A stretch of 64,000 nt of DNA, from positions 290,076-354,075 of the forward strand of contig NZ_LIUF01000004.1 in assembly GCF_001280425.1 (NCBI RefSeq), in the 5' to 3' direction. Origin of the DNA: Haloarcula rubripromontorii (GTDB lineage: Archaea > Halobacteriota > Halobacteria > Halobacteriales > Haloarculaceae). Position numbers and translations under genes: made by a program. The notes beneath the pieces are model-generated. The model was not told the DNA's origin. It did not search any database and was given only the letters and a program-made list of their open reading frames with translations. Below are positions 54,559-62,706 of the stretch, in pieces. How positions within the stretch are numbered: position 1 is the stretch's first letter; each line of letters opens with the position of its first letter.

Positions 54559-55088
54559 GGGAGGGTAGTTTGCGCTGTTGTGTTTTCGAGGAGGCGAAGT
54601 TCGCGATCATCCAGCGACGCGTGGCTCTCGCCCCACCAAGGAGTGTCAAAAGACAAGCTAAGGCCGTATCTTAGAGCGTTTCAGCTCCGCCGCGAACTCT
54701 ACAGAAAACCAGGTGACGAAGCGCTCAAACATGCTCTTAACGCCGTCCTCTGATAATCAACAACGTGCTTCACAAGAGCGCACTGGGCATGTCGGATTTC
54801 GGCTGAGCCGAAGAGGTAGTTCTTCGATGTAGTAAGCAGATAAGACAGAACGGCCATCATTGAGACCAATTTGACCAATCTTCCTATTATCACATCTGTT
54901 GTGACGCCTCCTTCTGGTGGCTGTATCCTTCGACTGTTACAATCGCACGCTGTTACTTATAGAACCAAGAGGCCTTCCGACTCCTGCAGCTAGCAAACAG
55001 CGGCGTCGCAGCGGCAGGGCACGTGCCACCGCGTCCAGCAGCGTCGATTGAGTGTCGGTTCGTGTCCTATCCGGCGTGTGTCACAGGG
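54559..55088. other. Noncoding stretch with a possible coding relic
   Basis: Near 54676-54753 the + strand reads FQLRRELYRKPGDEALKHAL followed by a stop, which looks like a gene end without a beginning. No intact gene is recognised. A start-less or degraded IS is the likely source. Confidence 0.3.
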
Positions 55089-55970
55089 TTAGGGTGTGGA
55101 CTCCACCACAACGGGTGTGACGCCACCTGTCGCGGCTTTGTGGTCGCTGTTCTCCAAGAGATCGAGGCCGATGTAGCGTTTTTCGAGCAACCCTTCGGCG
55201 GCCTTCATATCCATCGCGATGATCTCGGTTTGGGTCTGGTCTCGCCCGACCTGCCGGGTTTTCTCGACGATGTCGTCGCCGCCCAATTCGACGAGCGTCT
55301 CCCAGACACGCTTGATCGTCTGGCGATGGGGCTCTTTCCCGAGTTCGGCAGTCAAAGCCGTTTGCAGATCAGCTCTGGTCATGAACACGCCGCTACCGTC
55401 GGTACGCTTAGTGGCAAACTCCGGCCAGCGTTTGGCGACGGCAATCGCCCGATAGGTGTTCTGTCGGTTCGAACGCTCGACGAACATCGTCTTGACTTTT
55501 GACTGGCGGCAGTTCGCGAAGAAATCCAGTGGCGAACTGCTGGGTTCGATGCCCTCGGGCAGCTGCTCGGCGTCCTCTTGCTGGTCGGTGTCGGCTTCGA
55601 GTTGCTGGGCCTTGGCGATGGCACTCTTGGCGATATCGTGGGTGGTCTCCTGCTGGGCTTCGACGTCGTTGAGGCGGCTCTCGTTTTCGGCGGCGTCACC
55701 GACGGCTGTCGTCGCAACGTCGTGGGTCTGTTCGAGGTCGGCCTCTAGATCGTCGACGCGGGCATGGAGGTCGTCAATAGTCGCGACCAGCGTCTCAAGA
55801 ACACTCGAAACGGGGGGTGATACTTCGTCGCCGAGTTCGCTGACAAGTGACTGGAGGTCGTCGGTATCAGTGTCATCCTGTTCGATGTCCATGTCAAGGT
55901 GGTCGGCGAGGGCTTTGTCGGTGGCTGTGTCGTCGGTGCCGTCGTTGTTGGGGTTTGTTTGTCGTGGCAT
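55089..55970 (-). CDS. Coiled-coil plasmid protein (293 aa)
   Basis: ATG at 55970 is preferred over the frame start at 56024, because the added residues come from a hairpin region. A polar acidic N-terminus (residues 1-45) is followed by a long coiled coil (~50-130; LETLVATIDDLHARVDDLEADLEQ) and a C-terminal globular part (SNRQNTYRAIAVAKRWPEF, RADLQTALTAELGKEPHRQTIKRVWETLVELG) with winged-helix character. Proteins of this layout occur on haloarchaeal plasmids and viruses; a DNA-binding role is likely. A double hairpin lies directly upstream. Confidence 0.7.
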   Translation of the reverse strand: MPRQTNPNNDGTDDTATDKALADHLDMDIEQDDTDTDDLQSLVSELGDEVSPPVSSVLETLVATIDDLHARVDDLEADLEQTHDVATTAVGDAAENESRLNDVEAQQETTHDIAKSAIAKAQQLEADTDQQEDAEQLPEGIEPSSSPLDFFANCRQSKVKTMFVERSNRQNTYRAIAVAKRWPEFATKRTDGSGVFMTRADLQTALTAELGKEPHRQTIKRVWETLVELGGDDIVEKTRQVGRDQTQTEIIAMDMKAAEGLLEKRYIGLDLLENSDHKAATGGVTPVVVESTP

Positions 55971-55980
55971 TGTGACCACA

Positions 55981-56030
55981 GGACCCGTGCTCGGAATCGA
56001 ACCGAGCAGTGCTGACCACAGCACGGGCTA
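55981..56030 (-). other. Double hairpin with tRNA T-arm-like stem
   Basis: On the minus strand, GTGCTG-TGGT-CAGCAC is followed by TGCTCGG-TTCGATT-CCGAGCA. The second hairpin has the stem and TTCGATT loop of a tRNA T arm. In addition, GCCCGTG before and CACGGGT after could form a seven-pair acceptor-like stem with one G-U, followed by CC. There is no room for D and anticodon arms, so this is not a functional tRNA. It lies 10 bases before the start of the coiled-coil gene. Confidence 0.5.
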
Positions 56031-56156
56031 TCGAGGTGTCGACTGACGCTGGACCGCTGACTGGGGCCGGTGTCTTGTGGCAGGCGGAGTGACGTTTGAG
56101 CGCCTGCTAGCCTCAACGCCGGCCAGTAGCGGCGCTGGTGGGAATCCCGTAGCGGA

Positions 56157-56291
56157 TCACATCTCGATCACCGCCGAGCGCTTGCTGCCGATGTCATGGA
56201 CGAGATCACCGACCACGTTGCGGAGTCGCCACTTATCGGGCTGTGTGGGCGCTGTGTTGCGTTCAGTCGCGGCCGTGGTGTCGCGGGCCAT
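56157..56291 (-). CDS. 44-residue small protein
   Basis: ATG at 56291, directly after the stop of the 99-residue gene (56292), which suggests translational coupling; TGA at 56157. The sequence ends KWRLRNVVGDLVHDIGSKRS followed by AVIEM, amphipathic and plausible as a small helical protein. It is not recognised. The 185 bases to the next gene hold the double hairpin. Confidence 0.45.
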   Translation of the reverse strand: MARDTTAATERNTAPTQPDKWRLRNVVGDLVHDIGSKRSAVIEM

Positions 56292-56591
56292 CTACTGCTT
56301 CCCTCCCGCGAACGGCTCAGGACGGCTGCTGTCGTGTTCGACTCGCACATAGTCTGTCAGTGGGACAGTGAACGACATGGACTCGTCAGCGCGCTCGACG
56401 GCGGTGGCCACCTGCCGGCGCGTGGCTGTGTCTGGCTTAGACGCTCGTAGTCGGTGGAGTGTCTCGGTCGACAGGTCGGCGAGCAAGACGCCTGTGACCT
56501 GCTCGGCGTCGACAGCACAGACCAGCAGGAAGGGATCGCTGTCGGTGGTCGTGATGGCGACAATCTCGCCGACAGTCGGCTGGGACGTCAT
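56292..56591 (-). CDS. Hypothetical protein (99 aa)
   Basis: A 99-residue, mildly acidic protein with a likely beta-rich N-terminus (VGEIVAITTTDSDPFLLVCAVDAEQVTGVLLADL) and a helical middle (RRQVATAVERADESM). No family recognised. It is first of a likely operon with the 44-residue gene and possibly the coiled-coil gene. Confidence 0.6.
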   Translation of the reverse strand: MTSQPTVGEIVAITTTDSDPFLLVCAVDAEQVTGVLLADLSTETLHRLRASKPDTATRRQVATAVERADESMSFTVPLTDYVRVEHDSSRPEPFAGGKQ

Positions 56592-56708
56592 CGGCCCACC
56601 TCCCCGTAGGATAAACGGCTTGTCAGCGGGCGGCCGCTCGGCCGCAAATCAATGGACAGCGGAACGGTATCACAGCTATTTTGTTTACCAACCACATATC
56701 GTTCGGTT

Positions 56709-57137
56709 AGGTTCTGGTCCCCGCCCCACTTCCTGCTGACTCCCCCCAAATTCATCGATTGGTTTGGGTCCAGAACCTGTTGTCGTTGGTGACGATTTCG
56801 GGTGGTACGTGGCAGGCCATTTGCCCATGGCTGCCCACCATCCGTCTGTTGCTTCGGACGGCTGAACAGTACGTTTTGACGGCAACTGGGCGAAGTCGAG
56901 ACTCTGTTGCCGTTATATTCTGTCGTGGAAAAGCCAGTAAACCGAGAGCTTAGACGGCTCAAGCTGTCGATTCTGGTGACATAAGAACTAATTATTGAAC
57001 GTGCAGTATATCTAAACGGGTTCGGGTCACTGCCCAACTCGCTCAGACAGCCCATCTGAGCCACCGACTGGACTGGACCCAGAACCCGCGCGTGCCTCTG
57101 ACAACAACCGGGCGACACCTGTGCCCATGGTCGCCCA
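56709..57137. repeat. Two diverged stem-loop repeats about 300 bp apart
   Basis: Copy 1 (56709-56837): GGTTCTGGTCCC pairs with GGGTCCAGAACC (ends 56777), followed by TGCCCATGGCTGCCCA (56822-56837). Copy 2 (about 57010-57137): GGGTTCGGGTC pairs with GACCCAGAACCC, followed by TGCCCATGGTCGCCCA (57122-57137). The two copies share stem, order and spacing. They fill the 607-bp gene-free stretch 56592-57198. Confidence 0.6.
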
Positions 57138-57198
57138 GATTTTGCTTTCTGGTAAGAATATAAAATAGATGTGGTGTTGTTGTGACGATAATGAAGAA

Positions 57199-57516
57199 TC
57201 ACTGTCGGCCACCTCCAACGACGTGTCGGGGCTGGTCACACAGGCTAGCGAGCGTGTCGGCATGGCGCTGGAGCAGGTGTCTGCCAGCGTCAGTCAGCGT
57301 ATACACGTTGGTGCGGGCGTCGAGTTCGTCCCGGGCGATGAGGTCCAGCTCGGCAAGGCGGTCGAGATTCTGGTAGAGGCGGCTGTGGTTGATCGGGTCG
57401 GCGTAGCGCTCGTCGAGGTAGTCCTTGAGCGCGAGGCCATAGGGCTCGTCGTCGACGCCGGCGATGGCTTCCAGCAGATCGCGCTGGAAGCCAGTCAGTT
57501 CGTAGTAGGTCGTCAT
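57199..57516 (-). CDS. PadR-like winged-helix regulator (105 aa)
   Basis: A small transcription regulator with a winged helix over most of its length: LTGFQRDLLEAIAGVDDEPYGLAL (helix 1), YADPINHSRLYQNLDRLAELDLIARDELD (recognition helix), and TNVYTLTDAGRHLL (wing). This is a common type on haloarchaeal plasmids. It stands upstream of the stem-loop repeats and could act on them, but no direct evidence exists. Confidence 0.8.
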   Translation of the reverse strand: MTTYYELTGFQRDLLEAIAGVDDEPYGLALKDYLDERYADPINHSRLYQNLDRLAELDLIARDELDARTNVYTLTDAGRHLLQRHADTLASLCDQPRHVVGGGRQ

Positions 57517-57913
57517 TGGTGGCCTCCGGTGGAATGCATCTGGCTGGGACTGGGACAGGACATGGGAAAAGTCTGGGGCGCGCGTGAACGGAAGTCGATT
57601 TTTGGCGACCGATTCTCGTCTGTGGCCCGCTGTGGGGTGTTCGTGGGCCGCTCAGACGATGAACGGATAATCATCGGAAGTGAACGGAAGTACCGCCGTC
57701 TGGCGATTTCCAAATGAACGGAAATCGAGGCTGGCGAGCGATGCGACTCTTCGTGGGTGGGCTTGCGGGTGGTCATGGGGTCGGTGCGACGCTGTGTGCG
57801 AGAGTAGGCGTCGCTTATTTCGTGATGTTACACCCGACACCCATAATACTTGCTCTAGAAGAACACTTGTAGAGAGACATTACTATGTCCGAACCAACCA
57901 AAATACTCTCAAA
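57517..57913. other. Gene-poor stretch between divergent regulators
   Basis: An open frame on the minus strand (57513-57776) overlaps the PadR-like gene by ATGA, but its Ser/Arg/Pro-rich composition is unlike the haloarchaeal proteins here, so it is not called. Four near-repeats of GAACGGAA (for example GTGAACGGAAGTCGATTT, GTGAACGGAAGTACCGCC and AATGAACGGAAATCGAGG between 57584 and 57735) may be binding sites. Confidence 0.4.
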
Positions 57914-58174
57914 GTGTCTAAGCCCGGACCAGACCCAACGGTCACCAAAATCGACGTTTTGAAAGAAATTAGGCTAGCTTATCCACCAGTTCAGGCCCCT
58001 AAAGATCTCGCTGAACGCTTGGAGATTAGCAATACGGCAGTCAGCAATAAGCTAAAAGATATGGAGAAAAACGGGTGGGTCGAATCAGAGCGTGTGGGAC
58101 GTGCCCGGGTGTATTGGATAACGGACAATGGGCGAGCTCAGTTAGATCCAGAGTTCTCGTCAGGCAACCAGTAG
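57914..58174 (+). CDS. Winged-helix regulator (86 aa)
   Basis: GTG at 57914 starts SKPGPDPTVTKIDVLKEIRL, matching the usual start of this haloarchaeal family; the longer frame from 57680 is not protein-like. A MarR/HTH-type winged helix follows (APKDLAERLEISNTAVSNKLKDMEKNGWVES), with the wing ARVYWITDNGRAQL. Its 3' end overlaps the convergent wHTH gene by 37 bases. Confidence 0.78.
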   Translation: MSKPGPDPTVTKIDVLKEIRLAYPPVQAPKDLAERLEISNTAVSNKLKDMEKNGWVESERVGRARVYWITDNGRAQLDPEFSSGNQ

Positions 58175-58371
58175 ACAACTGCATTTCCTACTTTGTGACG
58201 TTCTATTCGAACATCTGGCCCCATTGATTGCAAACGCTGTCGGATTCGAGTTTTAGACAATCCAACCCGCGTAGCAATGTCTGAGGTAGTCACAAACGGC
58301 TTCTCTACATCTTCAAAACATTCGAGTAGTTCCTTATCACTGACTTGCCGCTCTGGGCCTCGGGCAGACAT
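58138..58371 (-). CDS. Winged-helix protein (77 aa)
   Basis: Begins MSARGPERQVSDKELLECF and contains a helix-turn-helix (VTTSDIATRVGLSKTRIRQRLQSM) with a short wing (VGNAVVYWLPDE). It resembles its convergent neighbour in layout (GPERQVSDKELL versus GPDPTVTKIDVL), so the two belong to one broad family. Target unknown. Confidence 0.75.
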   Translation of the reverse strand: MSARGPERQVSDKELLECFEDVEKPFVTTSDIATRVGLSKTRIRQRLQSMGPDVRIERHKVGNAVVYWLPDENSGSN

Positions 58372-58461
58372 CTTGTCTCATTCGGTAGTTGTTTTTCTAG
58401 GGCAATAGTTTTTTGTTTGCCCAGCCCAACAGTATTAGATAGGAACGCACGCGCCGCTGGT

Positions 58462-58498
58462 CGATTTCTCACGAAATCGCCCCGGTGCTGAGACACCG
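58462..58498. other. Two adjacent hairpins before the 98-aa gene
   Basis: CGATTTC-TCAC-GAAATCG (58462-58479) is followed by CGGTG-CTGAGA-CACCG (58483-58498), 26 bases before ATG 58525. They may be a leader RNA structure or operators. Confidence 0.4.
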
Positions 58499-58524
58499 AG
58501 GCGCGTGGTTCCGTCCAAGAACCA

Positions 58525-58821
58525 ATGGCAACTACGCAATCCAATCCACAAGAACGTACCGCCCGCGAACTACTGACCCAAGGTCGACCGCTGTTTCTCG
58601 GCGTGGACGGCGAGGGTGCAGCGCATTACTGGGACAGTTACGAGTTCGCCGTGGCTGTTGTTTCTGCCAACGGGGAGGCAGAGAAGGTCGAGCTCGCAGC
58701 GACGCCCTTCGAGACGCTTTCGCAGTGGTGTGAGTACACGCGCTCGGAGCGTGGGTGGGACATCGGGCCGCACATCGGTGGGTCGCTCGTCGACGATCTC
58801 GTTCGAGGTGTTGAGGCGTGA
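58525..58821 (+). CDS. Hypothetical plasmid protein (98 aa)
   Basis: A 98-residue protein with two likely parts: RPLFLGVDGEGAAHYWDSYEFAVAVV and TPFETLSQWCEYTRSERGWDIGP. A decayed copy of its second half occurs at 61300-61465, so the family was duplicated here. It overlaps the next gene by four bases. Not recognised. Confidence 0.65.
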   Translation: MATTQSNPQERTARELLTQGRPLFLGVDGEGAAHYWDSYEFAVAVVSANGEAEKVELAATPFETLSQWCEYTRSERGWDIGPHIGGSLVDDLVRGVEA

Positions 58822-59069
58822 GCTGTACCGTCGAGGAACGCAAGCGAGTGCGGCGGGCGGCACGGGCGATTCAAGAGGAGGTGGCTACTGAGTCGGTCGA
58901 TGTGCTCGCGCCGAGTGCGAGTCAGTACAATGCGTGGACGCTCGACGCCGTGCTTCGGGATGCAGAGGGTGTACCGCCGGAGGTGTTGCGGGAACTGGCG
59001 TTAGCTGGGTTGACGCTCCAGCCGACGCCGTCGCAGGCTGAATATCAGCACGTGGCAGCGACAGTGTAG
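58818..59069 (+). CDS. Hypothetical plasmid protein (83 aa)
   Basis: Starts with GTG at 58818, overlapping the previous stop. Helical and acidic (TVEERKRVRRAARAIQEEVA, VLRDAEGVPPEVLRELALAG). Its C-terminus LTLQPTPSQAEYQHVAATV has a decayed match at about 61675-61735. Function unknown. Confidence 0.62.
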   Translation: MSCTVEERKRVRRAARAIQEEVATESVDVLAPSASQYNAWTLDAVLRDAEGVPPEVLRELALAGLTLQPTPSQAEYQHVAATV

Positions 59070-59686
59070 ATTGCTTTGTCGAAGATGGTAATAAATTAGA
59101 TTTCTCGGCTCTGCACGTTTATAAACAGCCCTCAGAGCGAAAATCTGAGACCGGGAGTTTCAGATTTCAAAACCAACTATATCGCGGCCTTAGTTAATGG
59201 CCAGAGCCGAGGAACTAGACAGTGTCTCCTGTAGCCTTCTTGAACCGGTGAATGAGGTATCTTTCCTTACCGGCTCGAAGACCCACTTCGTGACATGCTT
59301 GGCAACCTGTCCTGACTGACTGTGCCTAACTGAGCAGCGAGGTTTGCTAAATGGCATAATCCTACACGTCAGATATCAAACCACAAATCCCTGTCATGAA
59401 TAGAGACCGTCGACGTAGGGTACAACGCATTCATTTGAGCCGAGGGCTACTTTTCGGTACTGGATGGTCGAGACTCCGTATTCGACTACGAAGCGCTTGC
59501 TCGGCAACACTGTCCAAGCGCTCGGCTGATATCGGCAGATCAGCGAAATCGTCGTGATGTGCGCTATTGCAAACACGGACTGCCCTGTGAGCCCAACTAT
59601 GGCTCAGGTTCCCTATCTATACCAGAGTGTTGAGATATTTTGGACGAGAACTATTGTATGAGATCCTCTTCAATAGAAGCATTAGG
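59070..59686. other. 617-bp stretch without an intact gene
   Basis: On the minus strand around 59426-59575 an open, acidic stretch (CNSAHHDDFADLPISAERLD) runs to a stop and looks like a gene remnant. The 5' part contains GGCCTTAGTTAATGGCC (59190-59206) but no clear element. The promoter of the pentapeptide-repeat gene should lie near 59600-59680. Confidence 0.35.
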
Positions 59687-61249
59687 ATGAACGATAAGAA
59701 ACCTAGAATTCCAAATAGCGATGAGGTTTCCATAGATGATATCTATCCTGAGTCTGATTTGGGCGGAGCCGATCTTTCGGAATCATATCTCTGTGACGTG
59801 AACCTTTCAAAAGCAAGGTTAGGGAAAGCTGACATTTCGAAAGCGAACTTACAGGAGGCTGATCTCTCCGAAGTGAGTCTGTATAATGCTAACGCCCATA
59901 TGACTCGTCTGAATGGGACCACCCTCTCGATGGCAAATATGCATAGTAGTACTTTTTCCGGGGCGAGACTGCGTGGGGCTGACCTTTCAGAAGGGATATT
60001 GACTGAAGCTAATCTTTCGGAAGCGAAATTAAATAGAGCTGACCTCTCGAAAGCAAAATTGCGTGATGCCGACCTTCTAAATGCAAGACTGAGGGGTGCA
60101 AATCTCTCAAGGGCTAACCTGAAGAGAGCAAATCTGACAGAAGCGAATCTGAGAAAAGCTGATATTACGAAGGCAGCTCTAAGAAGTGCCTACCTCTCGG
60201 ATGCATACTTGAAGAAGGCAGACCTTTCTGAGGCACACTTGGTGAAAACAGATCTCTCAAATGCGAATCTAGAGAGTGCAGACATCTCGGATGCATATCT
60301 GCCGAGAGCTGACCTTTCGGGAGCTGAATTGAAGGATGCAAATCTTTCGGGAGCGGACTTGTCTGAAGCAAACCTTTCGGGAGCTGAGTTGAAGGATGCA
60401 AATCTTTCGAGAGCAGACTTGTCTGAAGCAGACCTCTCGGAAGCAGACTTGATGGATGCAGATTTGTCGAAGGCAAACCTCCGAGAGGCAGACCTCTCAG
60501 ATGCAAATATAGAGAGGGCGAATCTTCTGAGTGTGAACCTACTGGATGCTGATCTCTCGAAGGCGAATTTAGAGGGGGCTGACCTTTCGAAGGCAAGGTT
60601 AGTCAATGCTGACCTCTCAAAGACGGAACTACGTGGAGCTGATCTCTTGAAGGCTGATCTAGCCAATGCGACTTTGACAGGTGCTCTGTTGATCGACACA
60701 TCACTCTCCGGCACGTTACTTTCTCGGGGTACCAGCTTTGAACCGCCAAGTCAGCGAATCAAACAGTTTTCCGAACATGAAAATGTTGGGTTACTATCTA
60801 ATTCAGTTGAGTTCTATGATACTGTTGCACGAGCAAACCACGAGTTGAAGATAGCATTCAGCGAGAACGGGTTGATTGGCCAAGCCCGAAAGGCCCGTGT
60901 TCGGGAGCGCAAGGCACGCCGACGAGAAGCTAAAGCCGATGACACATTCCGAGGAACGTTGGCATACATTGGGTCGCGAGCGTCACAGGTGACCACTGGA
61001 TATGGTGTTCAGTTACTCCCCGTAGTTGGAGTTATGCTAATGCTGTTTCTCTGTTCCGCTGGTATCTATTGGATGACTGGTATTGGTATTCAGGAGAGTC
61101 TATACTATAGTGCGATTACGTTCACTACATCACCTCCCTCTCCACCTGAGCCAGGACTGATGCGATGGACAGCGGGGGTTGAGACATTCCTTGGAACTAC
61201 GGCCATCGTCTTCTTAGGATACGTACTGGGTACCCGCGAACAGGTCTGA
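59687..61249 (+). CDS. Pentapeptide-repeat protein with C-terminal ion-channel-like domain
   Basis: A 520-residue protein from ATG 59687; the 20 residues upstream in frame are not repeat-like. Residues ~25-355 are over 60 pentapeptide units of A(D/N)LSxA type (ADLSEAN, ANLSGAE, ADLSKAK), which fold as a right-handed quadrilateral beta helix. Residues ~380-430 are charged. The end carries two membrane segments (VQLLPVVGVMLMLFLCSAGIYW, WTAGVETFLGTTAIVFLGYVLG) with a pore-like loop ITFTTSPPSPPEPG between them, the layout of an Ion_trans_2 channel but without the TVGYG filter. The repeats probably form a cytoplasmic rod on a membrane channel or sensor. The ion and signal are unknown. Confidence 0.82.
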   Translation: MNDKKPRIPNSDEVSIDDIYPESDLGGADLSESYLCDVNLSKARLGKADISKANLQEADLSEVSLYNANAHMTRLNGTTLSMANMHSSTFSGARLRGADLSEGILTEANLSEAKLNRADLSKAKLRDADLLNARLRGANLSRANLKRANLTEANLRKADITKAALRSAYLSDAYLKKADLSEAHLVKTDLSNANLESADISDAYLPRADLSGAELKDANLSGADLSEANLSGAELKDANLSRADLSEADLSEADLMDADLSKANLREADLSDANIERANLLSVNLLDADLSKANLEGADLSKARLVNADLSKTELRGADLLKADLANATLTGALLIDTSLSGTLLSRGTSFEPPSQRIKQFSEHENVGLLSNSVEFYDTVARANHELKIAFSENGLIGQARKARVRERKARRREAKADDTFRGTLAYIGSRASQVTTGYGVQLLPVVGVMLMLFLCSAGIYWMTGIGIQESLYYSAITFTTSPPSPPEPGLMRWTAGVETFLGTTAIVFLGYVLGTREQV

Positions 61250-61299
61250 CGGTCCGTCTAAAGTCGTACTGACTGTCCATCTCCGAACTACTCACCTAA

Positions 61300-61465
61300 G
61301 ATCGACTACCCTTCCTCGGCGGCGACGGCGAGAAAGTTGAGTTGGTTGATACGCCGTTTGAGACGCTTTCTGAATGGTGCGAATACACGCGTCGGAGCAT
61401 GGGTGGGACATCGGGCCGCACGTCGGTGGGTCGCTCGTCGGGGATCTCGTTCGGGCGGTGGACGC
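61300..61465 (+). pseudogene. Decayed copy of the 98-aa plasmid gene
   Basis: EKVELVDTPFETLSEWCEYTR matches EKVELAATPFETLSQWCEYTR of the 58525 gene; a frameshift near 61395 then breaks the GWDIGPHIGGSLVDDLVR part, which continues in another frame (GRTSVGRSSGISFGR by shift). Confidence 0.65.
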
Positions 61466-61645
61466 ATGAGTGAGACTGTCACCGACCCGACCGGTTTCGT
61501 GTACGAGCCGGTGCGAGGGCCGAAGCGGAAGATCGAGTTCGAGCCGCGAAGCGATGGCGGCTTCGAGCGTATCGAGGCCGTCTGGAATGGCTGTCAGTGG
61601 CGAGTGACTGGTCGGGATGTCGTGACGACGATGCGCCGGATTTGA
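61466..61645 (+). CDS. Small basic-acidic protein (59 aa)
   Basis: ATG at 61466, overlapping the end of the decayed gene copy. The sequence DPTGFVYEPVRGPKRKIEFEPR followed by GGFERIEAVWNGCQWRVTGRD looks like a small beta-barrel and may be a real gene of the plasmid cassette that has no counterpart in the 58.5-kb copy. Function unknown. Confidence 0.55.
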   Translation: MSETVTDPTGFVYEPVRGPKRKIEFEPRSDGGFERIEAVWNGCQWRVTGRDVVTTMRRI

Positions 61646-61674
61646 GCGTCGCTTTCCACTCTGCAATTAGACTA

Positions 61675-61735
61675 ACGCTGCGACCGACCCCGCTCCAGGC
61701 CGAGTTTCGGCACATTATCGCACAGGGTAGATCCA
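61675..61735 (+). pseudogene. Relic of the 83-aa plasmid gene
   Basis: IRLTLRPTPLQAEFRHIIAQ matches AGLTLQPTPSQAEYQHVAAT at the end of the 58818 gene. Only the last ~20 codons remain. Confidence 0.55.
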
Positions 61736-61810
61736 CGAAGAAGATACAATTTATTCAATAATTGACTGGGTGCATCGCATTTATTATTTTCGAGTAGACA
61801 TTGTTTCGTA

Positions 61811-62706
61811 ATGGAATTTCATGCAATCGAAGTATCGGGATACCGATCTCTTGCTTCGGATGTGGAGCTTAGGTTCGAGTCTAATATTACTACATTAGTC
61901 GGTCCCAATGAAAGTGGCAAATCCAATCTTATCAGTACAATTGAAAAAGTCAAGCCACGACCAAGGTATAACGATTCAGATTATAGCTACATATCTGAGG
62001 ATTCTCTGGATATAGTTGTGGAAATCCATAATATTAAATCAGAAATTGTTCTGGAAGACTTACCAATTTATAACCGTAGATTAGATAGAAATGAAGTACC
62101 GGATAAATTTAATATCAAAATCGATTTAGCTGGTGAGGCACCCACCGTTGTTAGCTCAGATGAGCCAAGTTTCTTAGAAACTATAGAATCTTCGAGGATC
62201 ACTGAAATACAGGAAGTGGCAAGACGTTTTTCTGAAGAAGTGGGGGAAGAAGCCAATCATGACGTATCTCTTGCGATAAGAAGATTGACTGGCGATATCG
62301 TTTCGGATGCTCACAATCCAAATATGGGACCTGGCTTCCAAGACACAGGCAGTCTGGAGCTAAGAAAAATGGCCCGTACCCTTTCTGAAAGAGCAAAAAG
62401 GGAGAATGTTTATTCAGAAAATGAGGAATTTCTCTCGTATATTGAGGATTTATCCCAGACGCTCGCACAACACATCCTGCAGGCTATACCAAGTGTTCAG
62501 AAATATGATGGTCCGAAACCCATCCCAGATGAACAAAGCATCTCTGAACTCGAAGAGGGCGATTTTTATTACGAACTACTCCGGTATGCAGAACTTAAGC
62601 CAAGCGAATTCAATGAACTAAATCCGATTAAACGGAGAAAAATCAGGGAGTTAGCCTCAAAAGAATTGACAGAGTTATTCAACGAATTTTGGCGACAGGA
62701 AGACAT
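61811..62706 (+). CDS. AAA-type (OLD/SMC-like) ATPase, truncated by an IS
   Basis: The first ~298 residues of an ATPase of the AAA_15/AAA_21 (OLD-like) kind: FHAIEVSGYRSLASDVELRF, then Walker A GPNESGKSN (31-39) and a helical central part. Walker B and signature regions would follow but are cut off: the IS5-type element starts at 62707 and the frame then runs into it (stop at 62759). The 3' part of the gene was not found after the IS. Its base composition is AT-richer than its surroundings, suggesting recent arrival. Such ATPases occur in defence systems (e.g. OLD nucleases, Gabija, PARIS), but with the nuclease end missing no assignment is possible. Confidence 0.72.

Noticed and set aside
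55981-56030. A tRNA gene on the minus strand
   Set aside because: T-arm and acceptor-like stems are present, but D and anticodon arms do not fit in the 15 bases between; kept only as a structured repeat.
56588-57202. 204-residue open frame on the minus strand
   Set aside because: It runs through the two stem-loop repeats, has a Cys/Ser/Arg-rich composition unlike haloarchaeal proteins, and no start or domain pattern is convincing.
57513-57776. 87-residue minus-strand frame overlapping the PadR-like gene by ATGA
   Set aside because: The Ser/Arg/Pro-rich composition is that of an antisense or noncoding frame; the overlap alone is weak evidence.
59394-59576. 60-residue minus-strand frame
   Set aside because: Another frame on the same strand (ending near 59426) looks more like haloarchaeal protein, and neither has a complete gene; listed only as debris.
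60165-60714. Long minus-strand frames opposite the pentapeptide repeats
   Set aside because: They are repetitive shadows of the pentapeptide-repeat gene and not independent genes.
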